Positions 1 to 7,500 of a stretch of DNA of 21,965 bases are shown one piece after another (position 1 is the stretch's first letter; every line of letters begins with the position of its first letter). The notes beneath the pieces are model-generated. The model searched no databases. It was not told where the DNA came from and was given only the letters and a program-made list of their open reading frames with translations. Source of the DNA: a virus; IMG/VR virus record IMGVR_UViG_3300046010_003558, positions 1 through 21,965 of that record. One strand, written 5' to 3'. The translations under genes and the position numbers were made by a program.

Positions 1-1
1 G

Positions 2-1231
2 TTCTACGGAGTGAGTGGCGCAGGTAAAGCCTTCTCGTTTGCTGCGTTCGATGCCGATGATGACGGAGACGAGGAACAGTATCTCCAGTTCATCTACACT
101 AACACCGTCGTACCCGACGAGGATAAACCAAGACACATCGAGTTCCACCAATACCACCTAGCACTAGGCTACAAGGACGGTACTGTGCGCTTCTCTGTGC
201 CCGGTGAACCCGAGAACTATGATGGCCTATTGGGTGCTGCTGAGGTGGGCGTAGGAGACCGCGTAACCGGCTTGCTGGCGATGCGTGGTAAGGCCCTCGG
301 TGTGTTCTGTGAGAACTCTATCTACACGATTCTCGGAGATAATGCCGATACGTTCAACGTAGAGACTCTAGCCCCCAAGACCGGAGCGATTGAGTACACG
401 GTAGTGGACATGGGTATCCCGTTGTACTGCGATAACCGGGGTATCTCGACGCTTGAACAAAGCCAGAAGTACGGTAACTTCGTGGGTATCCGTATCAGCC
501 AGAAAGTAAGTCCTTGGATTCTTCCTCGGATGACAAGAGCTGATGACCTGTTCTCGTTGAACAAGGGAGCTGGTGTAGTGTGTGCCGTACCCGTAAGGGC
601 CAAGAATCAGTATCGTCTATTCTTTAGGGACGGTCGTGTATTGATCTTGACCATGAACGGTGACGGCACCTTGGCATTCACCTACGCCTTGTACTACCTC
701 AACGAAGCTGAGAGTCAGTTCCTTGTGCCTATTGCCCACTCCTCGCAAGTGGATGGCGATGGTCGAGAACGAATCCACTTGGCTCACTACAGCCCTCGGT
801 CAAATATCTCAAGCGCTAACTCCAAGTTTGTGTACGAGTTTGAGCGGGGGTTGGGTTTTGATGGGTCTTGGTTCGATGCGTTCTTTGACACGGCTTTCTC
901 GTACAAAGACCCGTTTCGAGACACAACTGTCAGAAAAGTGCGCGCTGATGGCTTGACTCGTGGTTATGGACCGTATACAATAACGGTTGGTGCTGACTAC
1001 GATGAAGATTCGTACTCAAATACCGATGTCAACATCTCCCTTCCGCGTAATCCCAGTGCGTCGGTGAGTGACGACTTGAAGCCATCAACCACTATGGCAA
1101 ATGTAGCCAAGGACGGCCGGTCTCTGTCCTATCGCATCAAGCGAGACGAGACCAAGAAGACACTGGTTCCTCCGACAGTCTTTCAAGTCTTGTTGGTCCA
1201 GTACCAGAACGGAGGTAAGCGGGACGCTTAA
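2..1231 (+). CDS. Tail nozzle/stabilisation-type virion protein (5' partial)
   Basis: The reading frame is open to the left edge of the window, and residues upstream of the first GTG (position 11) read through in frame, so this is the C-terminal part (about 409 residues) of a gene that starts outside. The protein is rich in beta-strand-like stretches. It carries a block of the kind seen in P22 gp10-like tail accessory proteins and podovirus nozzle proteins: a 'VTGLLAMRGKALGVF' strand, then a 'SIYTILGD' turn, 'GAIEYTVVDMG', 'DNRGISTLEQ', 'YGNF' and 'ISQKVSPWI'. In that family the protein forms the distal tube or nozzle below the portal and holds packaged DNA. Its place just upstream of the ejection-protein block fits this role. 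The assignment rests on motif style and context rather than on a catalytic signature; a generic beta-propeller tail protein is the alternative. Confidence 0.6.
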   Translation, partial: FYGVSGAGKAFSFAAFDADDDGDEEQYLQFIYTNTVVPDEDKPRHIEFHQYHLALGYKDGTVRFSVPGEPENYDGLLGAAEVGVGDRVTGLLAMRGKALGVFCENSIYTILGDNADTFNVETLAPKTGAIEYTVVDMGIPLYCDNRGISTLEQSQKYGNFVGIRISQKVSPWILPRMTRADDLFSLNKGAGVVCAVPVRAKNQYRLFFRDGRVLILTMNGDGTLAFTYALYYLNEAESQFLVPIAHSSQVDGDGRERIHLAHYSPRSNISSANSKFVYEFERGLGFDGSWFDAFFDTAFSYKDPFRDTTVRKVRADGLTRGYGPYTITVGADYDEDSYSNTDVNISLPRNPSASVSDDLKPSTTMANVAKDGRSLSYRIKRDETKKTLVPPTVFQVLLVQYQNGGKRDA

Positions 1232-1277
1232 CGGCTCCCGCTTCACCCCTTAATAACACACAAGGAGATGTGACCAA

Positions 1278-2198
1278 ATGGTTGAGTTGGTGTCAAATAC
1301 CAATACAAACACGAACTCCCAGTGGGGTACGACAGGTACTCTCGGGAGTCGAGGACTTTATCAACAGGTCGTTCCGCCGCGTAACTCTCAAGCCCAAGGT
1401 ATCTACGGTACAGACAACCGAGCGTACACCCGCAACGTGACGGGTAACGAGCTTGTCCAGAACCAGATGCAAGGCTTGATGAACCGTGGTGGGGCTTACA
1501 TGCAAAACGCCGCTAGGCGTGGACTGGAAACGGCTAATCGCCGTGGTCTTCTCAACAGTTCGATTGCAGCAGGTAGTGCCGAGCGTAGCTCGCTTGAAGC
1601 CGCTATGCCAATTGCCCAAGCGGATGCCCAGACCTACGGACGGACCCAGTCCGAGAACATGGGGGCCTTGAACCAAGGTTTGATGCAAGAGCGCGACATC
1701 ATGAACCAGCAGACTATGGAAGGTCTACGACAAGCTGGTGCAGGTATCAACGCAGGTATTCAAGCTCAGCTTGCTCGTGAGCAGATGGCTCTTGATCTCC
1801 AGCGTCAACGTGAGAACCTTGCGTTCTCGGGTGAACAGCAAGGTCTTGATCGGTTCCAGCAGCAACAGCTTGCTCAGTTCGGATTGGGCGCTGATCTTAC
1901 CCGTAACCAGCAGATGTTCGGTTTCGACATGAACCGGATGCAAACCCAGATGGGGTTGCAATACCAGTACGGTGAGCAGGCTGCTGAGCGAGAGTTCCGT
2001 AACTCGATCATCGGCACAGAGTTCGGCCAGCGTCTTAACCTCAACAACGCTTGGCAACAGAACTTTATGGCTTTATACTTCTCTGACCCGACTGTGTGGA
2101 ACCCTGCCGATCTTCAAACGATCTCGCAGATTGGTACTACGCTGTACGGTAACACCACCGACTTCATCAATCGCTTGTTTGGCAGCCGAGGAGGCTAA
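1278..2198 (+). CDS. Gln/Asn-rich internal or tail-associated virion protein
   Basis: 306 residues. ATG at 1278 is preceded by AAGGAG at 1262-1267. The N-terminal 50 residues are Asn/Thr-rich and probably disordered. Residues 55-235 are a long Gln-rich helical region, including 'RRGLLNSS' (88-95) followed by an Ala-rich helix. The 'RGLLNSS..A' style is common in podovirus structural proteins encoded beside internal virion proteins. The last 70 residues are more globular and hydrophobic ('NFMALYFSDPTVWNPADL'). The gene lies 46 bases after the nozzle-like gene and is followed after 6 bases by the oxygenase-like gene, so it belongs to the same late transcript. A role as a minor virion or ejection protein is inferred from composition and position; no enzymatic motif was seen. 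Confidence 0.55.
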   Translation: MVELVSNTNTNTNSQWGTTGTLGSRGLYQQVVPPRNSQAQGIYGTDNRAYTRNVTGNELVQNQMQGLMNRGGAYMQNAARRGLETANRRGLLNSSIAAGSAERSSLEAAMPIAQADAQTYGRTQSENMGALNQGLMQERDIMNQQTMEGLRQAGAGINAGIQAQLAREQMALDLQRQRENLAFSGEQQGLDRFQQQQLAQFGLGADLTRNQQMFGFDMNRMQTQMGLQYQYGEQAAEREFRNSIIGTEFGQRLNLNNAWQQNFMALYFSDPTVWNPADLQTISQIGTTLYGNTTDFINRLFGSRGG

Positions 2199-2204
2199 CC
2201 GCTT

Positions 2205-3038
2205 ATGTATCATGAGCCCCGTTTCATCAAAGTGATCGACAACTTCCTTCCCAACTTTGAGTTGGTTCGTCCACTCCTAGACGGGGTTGAGTTCTCTGAC
2301 CATGTGTACAAAGGAAAGAACTACACGGGGTTTGGTAAGATCACCCTTCCAATCAAGAAGTTGATTGAGGAGGAGATGGGGTTCATGGTCGAGTTCAAGC
2401 AAAGTCATGTCCGAGTAGGAACGAAGAACACACCGCTTACTCACTACATCCACAGCGACTCAGCCGATGCTCAGTACGCTTGTGTGCTGTATTTCAATGA
2501 GCCCTCGTGTGATACGGGGACAATGTTCTGGAGGCACAAGGCAACGGGCTTGGATCGTATGAAACAGCCCGTTGATCCTTGCCTGTTTGAGATGTTGTCC
2601 AAGCACATCGGAGATGAATCTCACTGGGACAAGCTGGAGTACGTCAAGGCCAAGGCTAACACCGCCGTGATCTTCGATGCTTCCTTGTTCCACTCCCGGT
2701 TCCCCAAGGATTTGCCAATCGAAGACGGAGAGACTCCTCGCCTTGTGAGTACGATCTTCTTCAACAAGATCGAAGTGCCGAGTGAGTTCCGATTCCAACA
2801 GTGGGATGAGATCGAAGATCGAGATGACTTCGAGGATGCCAAGGAAGGCAACTACTTCGGTCTGGTGAACAAGTCAAATGGCGATCTGGTTCGAGTTTAT
2901 ATCGACCACAATACATCAAAGGCAAGCGTGCTATTCTCGGATGAGATCACAGCTTGCGACAAACAACACGTTGCCGCAATCGTGGACTCTTTCACGTACC
3001 GGCCTTTCGAGATTGAATGGAGGACTTCCGATGATTGA
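2205..3038 (+). CDS. 2-oxoglutarate/Fe(II) dioxygenase-like protein (DUF6445-like)
   Basis: 277 residues. ATG at 2205 follows GAGGAGG (2188-2194) by 10 bases. The core shows the facial-triad pattern of the double-stranded beta-helix dioxygenases: 'HSD' at residues 83-85 (first His and Asp), a distal His at 163 in 'LFHSRFP', and Arg179 in 'PRLVSTIFFN', placed to bind the 2-oxoglutarate carboxylate. Between them are 'CVLYFNEP' and 'GTMFWRHKATG', as in phage and bacterial DUF6445-type proteins. Residues 200-277 form an acidic tail outside the core. The family hydroxylates proteins, small molecules or nucleobases; the substrate here is unknown. The gene sits inside the virion operon, not with the nucleotide metabolism genes, so a virion protein or cell-surface target is possible. 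The fold assignment is fairly secure; activity is untested. Confidence 0.65.
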   Translation: MYHEPRFIKVIDNFLPNFELVRPLLDGVEFSDHVYKGKNYTGFGKITLPIKKLIEEEMGFMVEFKQSHVRVGTKNTPLTHYIHSDSADAQYACVLYFNEPSCDTGTMFWRHKATGLDRMKQPVDPCLFEMLSKHIGDESHWDKLEYVKAKANTAVIFDASLFHSRFPKDLPIEDGETPRLVSTIFFNKIEVPSEFRFQQWDEIEDRDDFEDAKEGNYFGLVNKSNGDLVRVYIDHNTSKASVLFSDEITACDKQHVAAIVDSFTYRPFEIEWRTSDD

Positions 3039-3411
3039 GGGATGGATGGCGGTAGCCGCAGCAGCGGTAACTGTCGCAGGCGGTGTGGCTCAAAGCCGCT
3101 CTGCCAAGAAACAAAGTAAGTTCGAGGCTCAGCAGTCTAAGGAGATGGTTCCCCTTCAAGGTCTTGAAGAGCGACGGAATCTGGCCTACGACTACGAGTA
3201 CCAAGACTACATGAATCAGCGTGAGCGCCAGCGTAAGGCTGGTGCGTTTGCTGGCCTAGCTAAGCAGTTCGGAGGAACGGGTGTTGCACCCACGATTGAA
3301 GCCAATCGTCCCACTGATCCCAATCCCACGGGTAGGGAGCAAACAGCTCCGGTGCCTGTGAGCGGTGGCTTGGCTAACCCCCGGCAACAGCCGCCCCTTC
3401 AGAGCTTCTAA
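3031..3411 (+). CDS. Small virion-module protein with N-terminal hydrophobic helix
   Basis: 126 residues. I chose ATG 3031 because GGAGG (3019-3023) precedes it by 7 bases and it overlaps the oxygenase stop by 8 bases. An in-frame ATG further upstream (2878) would overlap the oxygenase by 160 bases and lacks a good site. Residues 6-20 form an Ala/Val/Gly-rich hydrophobic helix, followed by a charged Lys/Gln/Glu/Arg helical region (22-75), then a Gly/Pro/Thr/Gln-rich, probably disordered tail. This layout (short membrane-active helix, helical middle, flexible end) is common for small internal virion proteins of podoviruses, but no named family was recognised. Translation is probably coupled to the gene before. 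Confidence 0.55.
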   Translation: MIEGWMAVAAAAVTVAGGVAQSRSAKKQSKFEAQQSKEMVPLQGLEERRNLAYDYEYQDYMNQRERQRKAGAFAGLAKQFGGTGVAPTIEANRPTDPNPTGREQTAPVPVSGGLANPRQQPPLQSF

Positions 3412-3422
3412 GGAGTATCCGA

Positions 3423-3938
3423 ATGCTGAGCAAAGCCCCACAACAACAGAAACCAATGGAACAGCAAGAGGCTTCGCCTTTCAACCAAGACAAGCTCAAC
3501 GATCAAGAATCGATGGATCAAGAGATTGCATCGGCTGCGCTGTTCGAGGGTCTGTTGAACGAACAGTCCTTGAACGCTGTGGGTAAGGCGCTAGGTTCCC
3601 CGGAACCGGCCAAGGCCCTTGCCCTTCTCATCTTCAACGTCATCGAGCCTGCACAGGTTGCCTCTATGGACACCGATACCCCGCTTAGCCCCCGTGTGTG
3701 GTTGGCTCGTGGTGGAGCTGTGGATGAGTTCCTAGACGAGCTGGCTGACCTTGGGGATATGTTCGGGATGGAAGACGAAGACATCCTTGACATGGCTCCT
3801 GCAATCAAACAAGAGGTGGCGGGTATCCTGCAACAGCGTGGCTCTGATCTCCAAGCGCAAGGCGCTCAAGCGCAGCAAGCGCAAGCGCAGAGCGCACCTC
3901 AGGCCCCGGCACCTCAAGCACCTATGGGAGTAGCATAA
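3423..3938 (+). CDS. Unknown acidic/Gln-Ala-rich virion-module protein
   Basis: 171 residues. ATG 3423 follows AAGGAG at 3410-3415, which overlaps the stop codon of the preceding gene. The first 35 residues are Gln/Asp-rich and disordered. Residues 35-135 look like a compact helical domain ('LFEGLLNEQSLNAVGKAL', 'ALALLIFNVIEPAQVAS', 'FLDELADLGDMFGMEDEDILDMAP'). The last 35 residues are an Ala/Gln/Pro repeat-like tail. No family was recognised. The location in a run of small helical genes just upstream of the giant internal protein suggests a virion or assembly role (inference). The Ala-Gln tail is built from repeated GCGCAAGCG-like codons, probably by slippage. Confidence 0.5.
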   Translation: MLSKAPQQQKPMEQQEASPFNQDKLNDQESMDQEIASAALFEGLLNEQSLNAVGKALGSPEPAKALALLIFNVIEPAQVASMDTDTPLSPRVWLARGGAVDEFLDELADLGDMFGMEDEDILDMAPAIKQEVAGILQQRGSDLQAQGAQAQQAQAQSAPQAPAPQAPMGVA

Positions 3939-3939
3939 C

Positions 3940-4542
3940 ATGGCAGATTGGGGAGCAGGTTACGCAAACGCAGCTTCCGGGCTTGCAAGCATCTTCATGG
4001 GCAAAGCGCAACAGAATGTCCGAGGGCGAGAACAAGCCGCAGAACAAGCGCGTATGCTCAAAGAACAGAAGCGCCAAGAGATGCAAGAACTTCGGAAGAT
4101 GGGGTTCCAGCGAGAGATGCAAGAGTCTGATCGTGCGGCTCGTATGGGCCTCATGAAACAAGAACAAGCCTTCCGAAAGGAAGAGTCGGCAGCGGAGCGT
4201 GCCCTCCGCGAACGTCAACTCGCACAGAACGAGGCGTACAACCAAGGTCAGCTTGGTCTTCAGGCTCGTGGTTTGAGTCTGCGAGAGCAGGAGATGGAGA
4301 TGATGCGACAGCAACCTGCGCAAGGCATCAGTACCACTCGCATTGCTCAGGTCATCAACTCCAAGGCGGTCAAAGACAAAACTACCCCAGAGGAGCAGTA
4401 CGAAGCAGCACGTCAGATTGATCCTGCTGTGGCTGATGCTGCCTTCCCTGCAATGGCTGCCCGCCGTCAAGGTGCTGCACAAACCGTCGGTCGTGTTGTG
4501 ACTGGCGTGGAAGATTTGCTTAACAAATACTTTAACCAATAG
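3940..4542 (+). CDS. Coiled-coil internal virion-type protein
   Basis: 200 residues. ATG 3940 begins one base after the previous stop; GGGAG at 3926-3930, inside the preceding gene, is the likely ribosome site. Residues 1-20 are small and hydrophobic ('YANAASGLASIFMG'). Residues 25-125 form an almost uninterrupted Glu/Gln/Arg-rich helix, strongly coiled-coil in style, followed by a helical C-terminus with an Ala-rich stretch and the end 'VEDLLNKYFNQ'. Size, composition and place directly before a giant ejected-type protein recall the small internal core proteins of T7/P22-like phages, but there is no sequence-level recognition. A 209-residue frame on the opposite strand (3922-4551) is an antisense shadow of this gene. 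Confidence 0.55.
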   Translation: MADWGAGYANAASGLASIFMGKAQQNVRGREQAAEQARMLKEQKRQEMQELRKMGFQREMQESDRAARMGLMKQEQAFRKEESAAERALRERQLAQNEAYNQGQLGLQARGLSLREQEMEMMRQQPAQGISTTRIAQVINSKAVKDKTTPEEQYEAARQIDPAVADAAFPAMAARRQGAAQTVGRVVTGVEDLLNKYFNQ

Positions 4543-4555
4543 GAGACACACCTAG

Positions 4556-7500
4556 ATGGCGACGAACCCTCGTCTTGAACAACTGAAGTCGGCTCTTGTT
4601 GCGGCTGACAGGGCTGGAGCAACCGAGGATGCCCGTCGTCTAGCCGAGGCTATCCGTCAAGAGCAAGCCACCCAACAAGCCCTTCAAGCCGAAGAGTTCA
4701 ACAGGCAGCAAGGGTTTGAACTCAAGCCGATGTCGGAGTCAGAGATCACCCGGAACCGCGAGCAGTATTTTACCAACCAAGCAAAGGAGCAAGCAGAACA
4801 AGGACCGTCGCAGGTTGCACGTAAAGCCGAGGTAGCCGGTACTGGTGCCCTGTCTGGTGCTGTCCAAGCTGGTGGTTTCCTTCAAGGGGTTATCGACCCT
4901 ATCGCCAATGCGGTTGAGTGGGCAGAATCAAAGATTGCCTATGACGTGAACACCGGGGAATGGGGGCGTGAGCCCCGCTACCGCAACCGTTTTGCAGAGG
5001 CACAGCAGACATCAAACCAGCTAATCTCTGAGCTAGGAGAGTTGAGCACCGGCGATCAGGTTGCACTTGGTGTTGGTCAAGCTGTCCCAATGATTGCCGA
5101 AGTCGCCGCTACTGGCGGCTCGCGCGCAGTCCCTCGTGTAGGCGAGGCTCTTTGGGATGCGGCATCGCGAAGCTGGGTCCGTGGTACAGCTAATACTGTG
5201 ACTGAAGCCGTCCCGGCTATGGGTGTTCTCGCTCCTCGTCTTGGCGCACAAACTGCTTATGAAGCAGAGCAAGCCGGCGCCACCCCTAGTCAAGCTCTTG
5301 CTGCTGGTGCAGTAGATACACTTGCCACTATTGCCACGGCTGGTCTTCCGTTGTCGCAAACTGGCGGCGTTATTCGTCGCGGTGTTACTGGCGCTATTGG
5401 CGGCATTGGTGCTGAAGCTGGAACGGCTGGCGTAGTTAACCCGCTACTCCCAGAAGAGCTTGCCGCTCAACGTGACTTGACCAACCCGGATAACCTGACT
5501 ACCTCTGCCACGCTTGGTTCGGGCATGGCCGTTATCTTCGGTACTCGTGCACCTCTCACCCGCGCACAGCGCGTGGAACAACAACGCCTAGCCCAGATCG
5601 CTGCTGCGGATGAAACAGGTAAGGTTGCGGAAGGTGCAGCTGTTGTGGCTCAGGCTGAAGAAAGTGCTCGGAAAGGCACTGTGACCGAGAGCCCTCTTGG
5701 ACCTGTTCGTCAAGAACCTGTTGGACCTTCTTCTCCGTTCCTTCCTCGTGTAGAGGGTGTTGATCTGGAGACCCCTCGCGGAGAGGCCACTTCACTCCTT
5801 CAACCCACCGAAGAAGTTCTTGGGGTTCCTCGTGGACCTGTGTCCGTGCTCCCCGATCAAGAGCCTAGTGCTGCCTTGGGGTTCAACACCCCACGCGGAG
5901 AAGCAACCCCTCTTGCCGAGAACCCGGTACAACAAGCTCGGGTTCAAGAGCTAACTCAAGAACGAGACACTCTGTTCCAGAAGGCAACCCCTCTTACTCG
6001 CAAAGAGAAGTCACGGGTCAAGACAATCAACAGGGAGCTAGGGGCTATTGCCTCCCGCCAAGAGGCGTTGGTTGATGCCCCGGCAGATAGACTTGCTCGC
6101 ACAGAGCTTCCCAGCCCCGTAGAGACTACCTCTACCCAGCCCGCACCTACCCCCTTGCCTGCTACTAGGGCAGCTCGTGTGGAGGCTCCTACGCAGCCTG
6201 TGGCTGATCCTACCCCCACCAATATGCGTGCGGATGAACCCCCTTCGGTTGTTGGACCCACCGTCCGAGAGGACGTGATTGATCCCACCACGGGAGCTGT
6301 CACGGGTGAACAGACGGCGGAGGTTGGTGTTCCGGTTAACGATACTCAGCGTCAAGAGTTGGAGAACTTCTTCAACGACGTAAAGGCCAACCGCTCGGTC
6401 AACCTTCCGTCTGACCAGCAAGCGGCGTTCGCTCGTATCATGAACGTCCAAGTTCCTCCGGAACAGCGTAAGGCTACTCCCCTTCGTCAAGCTCTCTCCC
6501 GTGCTCGCACGGCGTGGGATGCCTTGGCTGGTGTGAAGGCTGCTGTGCGTATGGGTGCTGATCCGAAGATTGAGCGGTACGACCGCTTGATTGATTCACT
6601 CACCACCGAGGACATGAAAAACGTTGGGTTCACTCTTCTCCAACCGGAGACGGAGGCTCGTACTCCGTTCCAGCGGGCATTGAAAGATGACCCGAAGGAA
6701 CTCCAGACCAAAGGTAGTCACGAGGTTGACCCGGCTACGGGTCGGGATGAAGTCACCATTGTGGGTGATGGCTACGCTCGTCGAGATGGTACGGCTACGG
6801 TCGAGACTACTCTTCACGAGATTGTCCACGCCAAGGGTGCTGCTGCTATTCGGGCTGTACAAGAGGGTCGTGAAACTGATCCGGCTATTGTCCGAGCCGT
6901 CAATAACCTCAACGATGCTCGTCTCAAGTTGCGGGAAGCTATTCCCAAGAAGGGGCTTACTCCCGACGAGAAGAGCGCAGTAGAGTACGCTACCACAGAT
7001 GTCAACGAGTTCCACGCCAATACGATGACTAATCCATTGGTGCAAAGTGCTCTCAAGAAAGAGAGCCTGTGGGAGCCTGTCAAGAACGCCATCCGTATTC
7101 TGCTTGGTGTTCCCCGTAGCCAGAAGTCCCTTCTGGATGAAGTGCTCGATGCGTCGTACTCACTTGTGGATGCGATCAACAAGCGGGATGCAAGGACTAG
7201 GACGGAGACGACTACGCCGGAGACGGGTGTTCGCCGTGCCTTTGCTGGCCCTCGTGCCATCGGCGCTGATCTCGGCAAGTTGTCTGATGCCGAGGCTCGT
7301 GTTGCTCGCGGGGAAGATGCCGAGATTGTTCGTCAAGAGACGGGTTGGTTCAAGGGCAAGGACGGTAAGTGGCGATTCGAGATCGACGACTCCCAGATGT
7401 CTTGGAAGATTCCGTTCGATCAGATTCCTGAGTCCGCATTGTTCAAGGAGCCAGTGACGGTAAAGGTCGGCGATGTTGTTGACCACCCCGAGCTGTTCAA

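Noticed and set aside
2878-3030. Longer N-terminal version of the small protein at 3031-3411
   Set aside because: The extra 51 codons lie in another frame of the oxygenase gene and have no ribosome site; ATG 3031 has GGAGG at ideal spacing.
3922-4551. 209-residue minus-strand frame opposite the coiled-coil gene
   Set aside because: The sequence is Leu/His/Cys-rich as expected of an antisense shadow of a Gln/Arg/Glu-rich helix, and the sense gene has a good start and context.
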